A program made the translations under genes and the position numbers. A DNA stretch of 64,000 bases from the IMG/VR virus record IMGVR_UViG_3300025141_015211, positions 18,589 to 82,588 of that record. One strand, 5' to 3'. Source of the DNA: a virus. The notes beneath the pieces were generated by a model that was not told the origin of the DNA, searched no databases, and was given only the letters and a program-made list of their open reading frames with translations. Below are positions 1 to 7,962 of the stretch, in pieces. How positions within the stretch are numbered: the first letter of the stretch is position 1; each line of letters starts with the position of its first letter.

Positions 1-8
1 ATCTATAT

Positions 9-461
9 GTGTTAACTTCAAAAGAATTCGATGCATTTACTGTGTTGTTTTTCGATCAATTAACAGCAGATGATTTTTATCCTCCGTCTACTGGAGCACG
101 AGGAAAATCAAGGATGAATAAGGCTAAGGGCATGCAAAAATGCACAGTCTTAGTCGGATCAGTAACAACAAAAAATGAATTTGAACTTAAGAAAATTAAA
201 TTTAAGCTTAATGAAACACAATCCAAAAAGTCTGCACGTGTTAGGGAATTACAGGGTCGATTAAAGAATGCAAAAAAAATGACGCCTAAAAAGACAAAGA
301 TGGTCACAGGCATTCTTGAAAGAGAATCAGCGAGATTTGATAAAAAAATTAATAAGCTTACAAAACGTGCAAAGTATTGGTGCAACGAAGGGCCAAAATT
401 TAGATTTCACCTAGAGCAGATATGTATAGGAGATGGCACAAAAAGCGCTAATCTTAGATGA
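9..461 (+). CDS. Hypothetical basic protein, possibly 5'-truncated
   Basis: The frame is open back to the first base of the window, so the GTG used here may be internal and the gene may begin upstream. The 150-residue product is very rich in Lys and Arg, with a long, probably helical basic stretch over residues 55-125 and a Cys near the end. I recognise no family. Its last 29 bases overlap the next gene in another frame. It could bind nucleic acid, but only the charge suggests this. Confidence 0.6.
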   Translation: MLTSKEFDAFTVLFFDQLTADDFYPPSTGARGKSRMNKAKGMQKCTVLVGSVTTKNEFELKKIKFKLNETQSKKSARVRELQGRLKNAKKMTPKKTKMVTGILERESARFDKKINKLTKRAKYWCNEGPKFRFHLEQICIGDGTKSANLR

Positions 462-636
462 ACTATTACTTGACGCAATATCGTCAGGCAGGTGCTTAAC
501 AGTCGGTAGAGAAAATCTAATAAGTCTTGATAACAAAATGAGACTATCAGGATTTATGTGGAGTGAGCACAAAAATAGGTACATAAAAGTTGAATTTGGT
601 CCTCCGCCCATAAGAAAAGCTAGCAAAATATTGTGA
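433..636 (+). CDS. Small hypothetical protein (67 aa)
   Basis: This short frame starts with ATG directly after an AGGAG, which is closer than usual, and ends overlapping the GTG of the next gene by 4 bases. The product has an amphipathic N-terminus (LILDELLLDAI) and a basic tail ending GPPPIRKASKIL. The coupled overlaps on both sides support a real gene. No family is recognised. Confidence 0.55.
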   Translation: MAQKALILDELLLDAISSGRCLTVGRENLISLDNKMRLSGFMWSEHKNRYIKVEFGPPPIRKASKIL

Positions 637-878
637 AGCCTGGCGATCTTGTCAGGTATGTTGAAAGAAGAAAAAGTAAAAATAGACACGTTTTGCCAAA
701 AAATGTGTGTCCTGTGGGGATTATTATTTCTGTTGATGAAAAGACAATTCACAATGATGAGGGTCCAGAAGCTTTAATGCGAGTTGTAAGAGTTAAATGG
801 TCAATTGATGCATGGAATAATGATTCAGGACTTTCAGAAGAATGTTATACAGACTTAGAGATAATTCAAAACATCTGA
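633..878 (+). CDS. Small SH3-barrel-like protein (81 aa)
   Basis: The protein begins MKPGDLVRYVERR, continues with a GIIISVDE strand, and has a VVRVKWSIDAW strand and a C-terminal LEIIQ strand. This order (G-D-[LIV]-V, then G-[IV]-[IV], then V-x-W) is what I expect of the small SH3-like barrel proteins common in marine phages. Several others occur in this window. The GTG start overlaps the upstream stop by 4 bases. The molecular role is unknown. Confidence 0.6.
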   Translation: MKPGDLVRYVERRKSKNRHVLPKNVCPVGIIISVDEKTIHNDEGPEALMRVVRVKWSIDAWNNDSGLSEECYTDLEIIQNI

Positions 879-912
879 TTATACCACATTAGAATTACTA
901 AGAGATTATACT

Positions 913-1269
913 TTGATTACAGACTACCCTAAATTCTTTATCGGCTTTTTTCTATTTACGCTTGGGCACACATTTGCATGGTTTCAGCTTAACTCTCAAT
1001 TTGTTTGGGAATGGTGGCAAAACAAACCTGTGCACGCAACGCTTATTTTCTCTATCCCAATTGGTTTTTCTTTCTGGTATGGTGTGAATTACATGTACCA
1101 GGCGATGAATGAGTTGTGGGGGCCTCGTCTTGTCGCCTTTGGTGCTTCTTATCTCGTATTCCCTCTCCTCACATGGCTGCTAGCAGGGGAGACAATGTTT
1201 ACACCTAAGACATTGATATGCATTTTCTTATCCATTATGATTGTAATGGTTCAGCTCTTCTGGAACTAG
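913..1269 (+). CDS. Four-helix membrane protein (118 aa)
   Basis: The product is almost entirely hydrophobic, with about four predicted membrane helices: residues 7-24, 38-60, 72-90 and 98-117. Aromatic clusters such as FVWEWWQNKP lie between the first two. It starts with TTG. The layout resembles a short EamA/DMT-half-like membrane protein that I recall from marine myoviruses; I cannot verify this. It would sit in the inner membrane; transport is a guess. A weakly initiating start codon would fit low expression. Confidence 0.65.
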   Translation: MITDYPKFFIGFFLFTLGHTFAWFQLNSQFVWEWWQNKPVHATLIFSIPIGFSFWYGVNYMYQAMNELWGPRLVAFGASYLVFPLLTWLLAGETMFTPKTLICIFLSIMIVMVQLFWN

Positions 1270-1270
1270 T

Positions 1271-1468
1271 TTGGAAATAGGCGATGCAATTATTTGGAAT
1301 GATGATCACAGAATGTGTGATCAAAAAATTGGAATCATTCTAGACAAGTATGAAGATATCTACGATACAGAAATGACATGGTTATATGTCCAGTGGCCGA
1401 ATGAAACAAGTTATGTTTACTCTGGAATGATAGATGTAATTTCAGAAGTCTCTTCTAATTATAAATGA
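1271..1468 (+). CDS. Small SH3-barrel-like protein (65 aa)
   Basis: It begins MEIGDAIIWNDD and has GIILDKYEDIYD and WLYVQWPNE strands, the same G-D, G-I-I, V-x-W order seen in the protein at 633-878. TTG is the start; it lies one base after the upstream stop, so translation is probably coupled. The function is unknown. Confidence 0.55.
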   Translation: MEIGDAIIWNDDHRMCDQKIGIILDKYEDIYDTEMTWLYVQWPNETSYVYSGMIDVISEVSSNYK

Positions 1469-1493
1469 TAATTAGTTTTAGAGGCTTAATTGC

Positions 1494-4436
1494 GTGCATT
1501 TAAAAAGACAACAGCTTAGACAAATTATTAAAGAAGTACTTACTGAATCAACTGAGCTTGATAAGGCACTATACGGTTCTCTTGAGAAAGTTATAGCGGG
1601 TTCTAACTTCTGGCAGCAAGGAAACACAGAAGACGACGGTGACTACGAAGATGTCCCGGGTCTGGGCTTAATGCACCAAACAAGTGCTGCTCAATATCTG
1701 CAAGACACACTACAAAATGCAATCAACAATGCGGAGCAAGATATTATTATAGCAGTCCAGTCACCTGAATTGGATGCTAATCCGGGCTTCCTGTTAACCC
1801 CAGATAAACCGCAGTATCCTGACAGTGTTATATCAGGTGGCTACGCGACAGTTACACCAGATGGCAAACAGGCAGTGGTTCTCAACATGTCACTGTTTGA
1901 CGACTCTTTTAATGATGACGACGTTAATGCTCAAAGAATAGCTCGAAAGGGTGCAGCAATCTTGAGACATGAGATAGTACACCTTCAACAGGTTGCAGCA
2001 CGAGCCGAGTCTGAAGGTATTAGTTTGCTCGATGCGTTTGAAAACTTTAAAAAGGAACCTAAGTCAATCCCACCATCCGGTGCTGGACGTCAACAGTATA
2101 TTAAGTCACACATCGAAGTCGACGCACACGCTCACCAGGCTGCCGATGAGTTGTTATCTCTTTACGGCAAGGAAGAAGCACTTAGACTTATATCAAAGAC
2201 AGTTGACTTTGAGGACTTAGGTGTTGACTTACCTCACGCTATTGAAGATTATCTAATAGACAATCCTTCTGGAAAAACCGCGCGTCAGTTTAGAAAGAAG
2301 GTGTATGAATACATTAACTCGATAAGCGAGAAACTTAGTGAGGCAAGCGACCCTGATTCGTGGTTTGGTACGGGCTTCAAGCTTGGTACTAGCGTCAATC
2401 TCAAAAAAGACATAAACGTTGAAGGAACTTTAATTGGTGAAAAAGGACAGTACAAACTTGTCTTGTGGTCAAAGAGTGTATCAAAACTAATGCGCTCAGG
2501 TCAGGAAATTATTACGAAAAAGTCTAAACAAAACATCAAAATGTTTAAGCTTGCAAAAGGATTTACTCAAGCTTCACTAGAAAGAGTTATCAACAATCCT
2601 GAAAAAGGTGTATTGACAATAGAAACTACGAGTACGATTGTCCCTCAGGGGTCAACAGGCAAAACAGCGCGTGGATCGCGAGGTGAGAGTACTGTTGGTG
2701 AGCTAACGAATATTAAAGATCTTGCTTTAGAAATTACAGGGATCCAATTTGCATGGGACTTTGGTAGTGCAATCGGAAGACTTAATACTGCGCTAGCAGC
2801 GTTTGCAAGATCCAATCTACACCCATCTGAACGTGAAAGTTATAAAAAAGAGTTAGACGAAGCATTTGTTCAGCTTGCATTTCTTGTTATAGTAACTGCC
2901 GTGATTTTAGTTTCATTTGGAATAGGTAAGATAGCTGTACAAACACTTGCTTCACGATTTCCGATCTTGTCACGTAACATCACAAAAGCTGGTATCGCGG
3001 CCAGCGGTAAGGCTTCGGACCCTACACCTTCAGAAATCAAATACCCTACACCTTCAGAGATCAAAGCAGCTAGGCAATCACTTACAAATTTTAAAGAAAC
3101 AAGACTATCTAAAGCTGGAGTGAGTACAAACACTGGTCTTGCAAAAGAAATTGCTGATGAAGCTATAAAGGCAGCAGACAAACTATATGGCGCTGGGAAA
3201 GGTGTTATAGCACTTCCTACTAATCGACAACCTCCGGTTCCTAAAATTAAAAAATCAGATGCACTAAGAAGCATGTCTATTGTAGATAGAGTAGCAATTG
3301 AAAAACAGGTTGGTGGGAAACTCTTGAGTAAAGCAGGTGCGGGTGCTGACGGTGAGGTTTTCATCATTCGATTAGATGATGCTATCGGCATTCACAAAGA
3401 GGTTGCACTTAAAATTATTGGCAACATGTCTCCCGACTCAAACATGAAAGCTGCACGGTGGATATTAAAGAAGCGAGCATCACTAGATGCAGACACAGCA
3501 AAATACCTTCCTCGCGTTTTAAAAATCGGTAAGTTAAAGTTGCAAGGAGAATTTAATGTCGAACCGCATTACATTGTAATGGAGCGACTTTTACCTTTGC
3601 CGTCGAGTGTCAGGAAATTATTTCTCGACACAGAAAAAAATATCTCACAAAAGATTTTAAAAGATCCTGATTTATTTGACAGCTATATTGATGTATTTGT
3701 CACACAACTTCGCAAATCGTTAGATAATAGACTAACAGGTATTATGGGTCCTGGTGCTACCAATAACATAAAGAGTATTGTCATAAAGGTCGCAAATAAC
3801 CCTAAGACTGTATCGCCAGAAGCAAATGCACTTTTTAATAAAATTGACTGGTCTCAAGTCAACCTGATCAACCAGCCAGCGCAAAAAGAAAGTCTTAAAA
3901 AAATTGTCCCTGGTGTCTTAGAGTATCTAGTGAAGCTTAGGAAAACTGTAAAGTTTGAAACACGCCAGAGAGAAAAAGCCAATAAAGATGTCTCGAACGT
4001 CTACAAATATCTTAAATTATTAGACGATGAAATTGCAAGAATTTCAAGTACTCGTTTTTGGGTGCATTCTCGTGGAAGCCTCGGTAAATTTACGCCAAGC
4101 GTAGGGTCGCCACCTGGTACAGCAAGGAGTATTGGTAGAAATTTAGGTGATACGACAATTGCTGATACAATTGGAGCGTCAGCTGCTGAATCTGATCCTG
4201 CTGTAAAGGGTGCTATAAATGCAATGGCGAAGCTCGAGGCGGCTGGATTCCAACCGATGGACCTTCATAGTGAAAATTGGTTACTACGGCCTGGTTCGGG
4301 GGAAATAGTAATGGCAGACTTTGGAAGATTTAATGTGAAATGGGCAGGAGCCCAAAGCGGTAGATCTATAAAAGAAGCACACGAACTTACTCTAAGAAAG
4401 TTGATCCAGCAAATGTCTAAGGATCTTACAGAATGA
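1494..4436 (+). CDS. Leader-bearing metallopeptidase/kinase-like fusion protein (980 aa)
   Basis: Residues 1-18 are a leader with the core LRQIIKEVLTE (residues 8-18) shared with other proteins here. A zinc-peptidase signature follows, HEIVH at 159-163, with E208 in HIEVDAHA as the likely third ligand. A membrane helix spans about 461-480, and a PTPSEIK repeat lies at 510-524. The C-terminal third looks like a protein-kinase or phosphotransferase fold: glycine-rich GAGADGEVF (615-623), K640 in VALKII, D923 in MDLHSEN and D942 in ADFG. The protein ends EAHELTLRKLIQQ with a final LTE. GTG start after AGAGG. The next gene starts inside its stop. I infer a virion-packaged effector; whether both active sites work is unknown. 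Confidence 0.8.
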   Translation: MHLKRQQLRQIIKEVLTESTELDKALYGSLEKVIAGSNFWQQGNTEDDGDYEDVPGLGLMHQTSAAQYLQDTLQNAINNAEQDIIIAVQSPELDANPGFLLTPDKPQYPDSVISGGYATVTPDGKQAVVLNMSLFDDSFNDDDVNAQRIARKGAAILRHEIVHLQQVAARAESEGISLLDAFENFKKEPKSIPPSGAGRQQYIKSHIEVDAHAHQAADELLSLYGKEEALRLISKTVDFEDLGVDLPHAIEDYLIDNPSGKTARQFRKKVYEYINSISEKLSEASDPDSWFGTGFKLGTSVNLKKDINVEGTLIGEKGQYKLVLWSKSVSKLMRSGQEIITKKSKQNIKMFKLAKGFTQASLERVINNPEKGVLTIETTSTIVPQGSTGKTARGSRGESTVGELTNIKDLALEITGIQFAWDFGSAIGRLNTALAAFARSNLHPSERESYKKELDEAFVQLAFLVIVTAVILVSFGIGKIAVQTLASRFPILSRNITKAGIAASGKASDPTPSEIKYPTPSEIKAARQSLTNFKETRLSKAGVSTNTGLAKEIADEAIKAADKLYGAGKGVIALPTNRQPPVPKIKKSDALRSMSIVDRVAIEKQVGGKLLSKAGAGADGEVFIIRLDDAIGIHKEVALKIIGNMSPDSNMKAARWILKKRASLDADTAKYLPRVLKIGKLKLQGEFNVEPHYIVMERLLPLPSSVRKLFLDTEKNISQKILKDPDLFDSYIDVFVTQLRKSLDNRLTGIMGPGATNNIKSIVIKVANNPKTVSPEANALFNKIDWSQVNLINQPAQKESLKKIVPGVLEYLVKLRKTVKFETRQREKANKDVSNVYKYLKLLDDEIARISSTRFWVHSRGSLGKFTPSVGSPPGTARSIGRNLGDTTIADTIGASAAESDPAVKGAINAMAKLEAAGFQPMDLHSENWLLRPGSGEIVMADFGRFNVKWAGAQSGRSIKEAHELTLRKLIQQMSKDLTE
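3020..3067 (+). repeat. 24-base tandem duplication inside the 980-aa gene
   Basis: Two near-identical 24-base units follow each other, encoding PTPSEIK twice, with one or two base differences. They lie in the linker between the membrane helix and the kinase-like domain, so they probably change linker length only. Confidence 0.7.
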
Positions 4437-5332
4437 AAATCACAGAATCATCATTAAGACAACTCATCCAAGTAGAGTTTCAACGTGCTCAGCTTAATGA
4501 AGCAGTTGAAATTGCATGTGATATGCTACCTGCACAATCACTTAGATATCTTGCATGTCAAGCAACTGGCTGGATTTGGGCAAAAACTCCGCACACTGAA
4601 TACTTTACTGGTGTTACACTTAAGCGCACACTTCCAAATGCGTTGAGATATCTAGGCTTTTCAGAAGCAGTCACTGGTTCAGCAGTTACACTTACTAGTC
4701 TTGCTGCAGCTGGTGTCTTTGTAATAGGCATGTTTGCAGCGCTACCAATGATGATTAAACGTAGAATTGAACTTCTTGATTCTACCAAAGGTTTTTTCAT
4801 GAACCTGCAACACCATAGGAATCTTATATTTGATTCGACAAAGGAACCTAAATATTACGGGCCGCTCGAATATGACCATATCGATCCATCAAATTCGCCG
4901 CTCGCAATGATGTTTGGGAAATCGACAAGAAATAGAGACGACATAATAGATTTAATAGCTAGTCAGATGGGCACACCTGAGGGTAAGAAATTATATGGCG
5001 AGCTAATATCAACAGATAGTTGGGCGATACCCGGCATATTTGGATTTGAAGATTTAGGACAAAAGTGGCGTGGGCCAATTATTGGAAAGTCTATATCTTC
5101 AAGAATACTGAAAAGAAGAAAAGAAATTATTGCAGATGCAAACAAGAAGATGATTGACAAAATATTAAAGCGGACAAAAGAACTACAGACTGAAGGTGAG
5201 TATAAAAAAATCATTGAGTTTGCACAGTCAATGGGCTGGGATCCTTCTAGCGCAGGTAATGCGGACGACCTTGATGAAGCACACGCGCTTACGCTAAGAA
5301 GCATTGTGCGACAAGCAATTAGAAGGACATGA
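4433..5332 (+). CDS. Leader-bearing membrane protein (299 aa)
   Basis: The N-terminus MKITESSLRQLIQ with LNE at residues 21-23 is one of the six MKIT-type leaders in this window. A strong membrane helix lies at about 84-107, followed by a soluble basic and helical region. The C-terminus has EAHALTLRSIVRQ, closely matching the C-terminus of the upstream 980-residue protein (EAHELTLRKLIQQ). The ATG overlaps the upstream stop (ATGA). The paired N- and C-terminal signatures and the coupling suggest the two proteins act together, perhaps as packaged or injected proteins. No enzymatic motif is visible. Confidence 0.75.
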   Translation: MKITESSLRQLIQVEFQRAQLNEAVEIACDMLPAQSLRYLACQATGWIWAKTPHTEYFTGVTLKRTLPNALRYLGFSEAVTGSAVTLTSLAAAGVFVIGMFAALPMMIKRRIELLDSTKGFFMNLQHHRNLIFDSTKEPKYYGPLEYDHIDPSNSPLAMMFGKSTRNRDDIIDLIASQMGTPEGKKLYGELISTDSWAIPGIFGFEDLGQKWRGPIIGKSISSRILKRRKEIIADANKKMIDKILKRTKELQTEGEYKKIIEFAQSMGWDPSSAGNADDLDEAHALTLRSIVRQAIRRT

Positions 5333-5658
5333 AGTTTGCAAGCCTTATGCTGTTGATGTTGACAACAGGTTGCTACTCAAAACTAAACCTCGCAGGTAAG
5401 AATCTAGAAGTATCAGGTAGCACATGTGTTGACGGCCTCATAGTCAACATTGATGCGGCAGGATGTGAATCACTATACTTCGGTAATCTACCTGATGAGA
5501 GAATATTAAAGGTTGCATGTAAATATTCTCCTGTCGACAATCTGTGGACACGGGCTGAGTACTATGCTATTCCATTCAAACACACGCTCATCAATCCTAC
5601 ATGGCAGCTCCTGTGTGAAGATGAATATATGAAAGTCTATAGAGTCTGTTGTAAGTAA
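5329..5658 (+). CDS. Small cysteine-rich lipoprotein, family A
   Basis: A signal peptide ends in the lipobox LTTGC, so the mature protein should be lipid-anchored at Cys15. It is a paralogue of the protein at 18779-19120: both have, after the lipobox, N-x-AGKN-x-E, then S-x-C-x-D-x-L-x-VN-x-x-A-x-GC. Six or more cysteines suggest disulfides in the periplasm. The ATG overlaps the upstream stop. Surface exclusion of other phages is a common job for phage lipoproteins, but nothing here proves it. Confidence 0.75.
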   Translation: MKFASLMLLMLTTGCYSKLNLAGKNLEVSGSTCVDGLIVNIDAAGCESLYFGNLPDERILKVACKYSPVDNLWTRAEYYAIPFKHTLINPTWQLLCEDEYMKVYRVCCK

Positions 5659-5663
5659 GTTAC

Positions 5664-5692
5664 GTGTAAAACACAAAGAGACATATTATAAT
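5664..5692 (+). promoter_or_regulatory. Promoter of the CGTGTAA-17-TATAAT class, before tRNA-Arg
   Basis: GTGTAA (5664-5669, preceded by C) and TATAAT (5687-5692) are separated by exactly 17 bases. The same arrangement precedes four other genes here. The expected start of transcription, about 7 bases after the -10 box, falls within two or three bases of the mature 5' end of the tRNA. Confidence 0.7.
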
Positions 5693-5700
5693 ATTCTCAT

Positions 5701-5777
<77 letters not shown>

Positions 5778-5802
5778 TTTCAAAATGGAAATTAGTTAGC
5801 CA

Positions 5803-6093
5803 ATGAGTGACTATGAATTTTATGAAGTTGCAAAATTGTGGCTTCCAGATGAAAGTAAGGGTGTTGTTAAAATTGTATCTTTTGCAAATGAGGGTGGCTA
5901 TGCAACACTTCACTTTGACGATGAGTATGTTTTACATATCTCAAAAGAAACGCTATTGAATTTAAAATCCCTGATTAACGAGACAGTAGACGCTTTAGAA
6001 GGTTTCGAAAAGTTTAACAACTTTACATCAAAGTCTTGCACAAAAGAAAACCCTGATAATGTTTTAGAATTTAAAAGAAAAGATGATGATTAA
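5803..6093 (+). CDS. Hypothetical protein (96 aa)
   Basis: The product is acidic, with a predicted beta-rich first half (GVVKIVSFAN, YATLHFDDEYVLHIS) and a helical second half. No family is recognised. It follows the tRNA and overlaps the next gene by 11 bases. Confidence 0.6.
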   Translation: MSDYEFYEVAKLWLPDESKGVVKIVSFANEGGYATLHFDDEYVLHISKETLLNLKSLINETVDALEGFEKFNNFTSKSCTKENPDNVLEFKRKDDD

Positions 6094-6397
6094 AATTATA
6101 ATACTTCTCATATTTAGCATGACGCAAGCATCTTACGCACAAGAAGAGACGTGTGTTGTGGGTCAATCATACGTACCTCCTGCAACTACAAAACACCCAC
6201 ATATTATAAAAACTCAGTCAGTTGATGTTGTCTTATGGTCTAGTGTTGTCCATTCATTAGAAATATCACCCTGGACTTTAGTATGCAAAAAAATGTGTTT
6301 TAATACTAGTGAAATAAAAACAAACAAGAAGTCTAAAGAAGTTATCATTAATAATCACAAGGACATAAAAATTCAGTGGGAAAACATCTGTAACTAA
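6083..6397 (+). CDS. Exported hypothetical protein (104 aa)
   Basis: A signal peptide is clear (basic start, IIILLIFSM core, cleavage near ASYAQ). The mature part has four or five Cys and no recognised domain. Two adjacent ATGs (6083 and 6086) could serve as the start; both lie inside the end of the previous gene. It is a candidate periplasmic protein and part of the unusually large exported set of this phage. Confidence 0.6.
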   Translation: MMIKIIILLIFSMTQASYAQEETCVVGQSYVPPATTKHPHIIKTQSVDVVLWSSVVHSLEISPWTLVCKKMCFNTSEIKTNKKSKEVIINNHKDIKIQWENICN

Positions 6398-6436
6398 AAA
6401 GAAACTAATCTATTTTTAAGAACACATATTTATTAT

Positions 6437-6646
6437 GTGTCAAAAACTGAAGAAAATCTTAAGATAGGTGATTTAGTTGAGAATGTCACCGATGGGTGCC
6501 AACGCGGTATTGTCTTAAAAAAACGATTCTCTCCACAAGATGTACGCGGTCAAAAGTATAATATTCTTACTTATGACATTCTATTTGATGATGGTGATAT
6601 AAGAAATCTCAAGCCTACTACACTTCGCATAGTTCAGAAATTGTAG
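6437..6646 (+). CDS. Small SH3-barrel-like protein (69 aa)
   Basis: It contains LKIGDLVENV, then GIVLKKRFS, then a Y-x-I-L-F-DDGD strand and a C-terminal LRIVQKL. This is the same strand order as in the other small barrel-like proteins of this window. It starts with GTG. The role is unknown. Confidence 0.6.
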   Translation: MSKTEENLKIGDLVENVTDGCQRGIVLKKRFSPQDVRGQKYNILTYDILFDDGDIRNLKPTTLRIVQKL

Positions 6647-6664
6647 CGAATTTATAATTTCTTT

Positions 6665-6694
6665 TTGTAATTTGATCTATCTGTACCGTATAAT
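6665..6694 (+). promoter_or_regulatory. Probable promoter of the GapR-like gene
   Basis: TATAAT (6689-6694) has TTGTAA 18 bases upstream (6665-6670), a variant of the GTGTAA class found elsewhere. Bases 6689-6702 match the tRNA-Arg promoter (TATAATATTNTCAT) at 13 of 14 positions. Confidence 0.55.
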
Positions 6695-6726
6695 ATTGTC
6701 ATGACAGTGTTATTAAAGGAGAAGGC

Positions 6727-6963
6727 ATGTCTAATAAAGAAGTTGTTAAAGAGCTAGTAGAAAAATTACTGACAATTGAAAATGAAATTAGTCTACTACA
6801 AGAAGATAGAAAAGTCACACTTAGTGATTACAAAGATAGATTAGATATCAAGGCTTTTAGAGCAGCGCTACGTATTGCAAAAATTAAGTCGAAGCTTGGT
6901 ACTTCTGAAGATGCGCTTGATAATATTTTAGATGTTGTTGAGGATCGCCTCACAGTAATTTAG
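6727..6963 (+). CDS. GapR-like / DUF2312-like DNA-binding protein (78 aa)
   Basis: Residues 16-60 (ENEISLLQEDRKVTL, then DYKDRLDIKAFRAAL) follow the GapR/DUF2312 pattern: a helical hairpin in which an E-x-x-x-L-x-E-[DE]-x-K helix leads into a lysine-rich D-x-KA-[FL]-R segment. Known GapR encircles overtwisted DNA in alphaproteobacteria. The spacing and charge fit, but identity is low and I could be over-reading a short coiled coil. It has a strong AAAGGAG ribosome-binding site and its own promoter, so it is probably well expressed. Confidence 0.5.
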   Translation: MSNKEVVKELVEKLLTIENEISLLQEDRKVTLSDYKDRLDIKAFRAALRIAKIKSKLGTSEDALDNILDVVEDRLTVI

Positions 6964-6990
6964 TGGGTCATTAGTCTGTGTGAGTGATGT

Positions 6991-7314
6991 ATGAATAAAG
7001 ATATTATCTGGAAAGCCCAGCTGGCTGCTCTTCGAGAAATGGAAGTAAATATTAAATCACTCATTAAGGCTGCGCAAGAAGCAGAAAGACGTATTAAAAA
7101 TGACGGACTAAATAACAACTATAGTGCCAATCATGATTGTTACGATTATGCAGCAAAAGTTTGGAAACAGAGCTTAAGACTTTCAGAACTTAAAAAGCTT
7201 GAATACGATGTTACAGGTAAAGACCCGTGGGGGATGCCTAAAAAAGATAAACATCAAGTAAAGTCAAAACCCGCGGCACAAAATAAAAAAAAGAAAAAGT
7301 CTAAGAAGAAGTAA
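6991..7314 (+). CDS. Hypothetical protein with poly-lysine tail (107 aa)
   Basis: The first 80 residues are helical and amphipathic (REMEVNIKSLIKAA). The last 30 are almost all Lys with some Pro and Ser. Such tails bind nucleic acid or other polyanions non-specifically. No family is recognised. Confidence 0.6.
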   Translation: MNKDIIWKAQLAALREMEVNIKSLIKAAQEAERRIKNDGLNNNYSANHDCYDYAAKVWKQSLRLSELKKLEYDVTGKDPWGMPKKDKHQVKSKPAAQNKKKKKSKKK

Positions 7315-7324
7315 TTGCATAAAA

Positions 7325-7408
7325 ATGATTTTATTTATTGAAGGGTTTATAGCTGGATTCATGGTTTGCATAATGTTTGTAATAGCTGCTAATAATCAAA
7401 AGTTTTAA
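7325..7408 (+). CDS. 27-residue single-span membrane peptide
   Basis: ATG to TAA encodes a peptide with one hydrophobic span (ILFIEGFIAGFMVCIMFVIAA) and a short polar tail NNQKF. It sits alone in the gap between two genes, ends two bases before the next ATG, and is followed by no other candidate. There is no strong ribosome-binding site, so it is only a reasonable candidate. Confidence 0.4.
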   Translation: MILFIEGFIAGFMVCIMFVIAANNQKF

Positions 7409-7410
7409 TT

Positions 7411-7704
7411 ATGCCTAGAAAAAAAAAGAAAAACTCGACACGAAAAAACAAGGAAACAGTAAGACCCACCAAGGTGATCATCACAGAGTGGGAAGACTGG
7501 AAATCAGGTGATCTTGCTTGGGGTAAAACATTTGCACTGAATAAAAGCATTTATGGAGAAATTATAGAGTTTCATCCTAATGATAATCATGGCCCAGCTG
7601 TAACACTCTTAGATGCTAACCAGGGTGGTTATATAACAATTTTAGCAAGCACATTAAGTGACAAAGACCCTAAGAAAATTAGAATAAGAAGAAATAAAAA
7701 GTAG
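7411..7704 (+). CDS. Small SH3-barrel-like protein with basic N-terminus (97 aa)
   Basis: A Lys/Arg-rich head (MPRKKKKNSTRKNK) precedes WKSGDLAWGK, then YGEIIEFHPND and VTLLDANQGGY strands. The G-D-L entry strand places it in the same loose group as the proteins at 633, 1271 and 6437. The basic head suggests contact with nucleic acid; this is inferred from charge only. Confidence 0.55.
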   Translation: MPRKKKKNSTRKNKETVRPTKVIITEWEDWKSGDLAWGKTFALNKSIYGEIIEFHPNDNHGPAVTLLDANQGGYITILASTLSDKDPKKIRIRRNKK

Positions 7705-7707
7705 TAA

Positions 7708-7959
7708 ATGGACAATTCAAACGTACTCCTCAAAGATCTCATACATGTAAAAAAAGGTGATATTGTTTTGATTACAGATCCTGAACATGAGCTAGCAGGC
7801 TTTCCAGGGGTAATTAAAAAAATTATCCCAAAGAATACAAGAGCAATTGTTAAGATTTCAACAAATAAAAAAACAGTATGGATAAGTCAATCTTACCTAA
7901 TTAAAATCACAAAAAAGCAACAAGAAGTATTTGTAGATCTTCTAAAGGAGTCATCATGA
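7708..7959 (+). CDS. KOW/SH3-like small protein (83 aa)
   Basis: The core VKKGDIVLITDPEHELAG, then GVIKKIIPKNTRAIVKI, is a KOW-like pattern (K-G-D-x-V followed by a G-x-[IV] strand) as found in ribosomal proteins and NusG. No NGN domain is present. It ends 4 bases before the next start, after an AAAGGAG. Confidence 0.55.
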   Translation: MDNSNVLLKDLIHVKKGDIVLITDPEHELAGFPGVIKKIIPKNTRAIVKISTNKKTVWISQSYLIKITKKQQEVFVDLLKESS

Positions 7960-7962
7960 CAG

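Noticed and set aside
2870-3391. A long minus-strand frame inside the 980-residue protein gene
   Set aside because: It is opposite a gene with clear domains, and its product is low-complexity Ser/Ala/Leu typical of a shadow frame.
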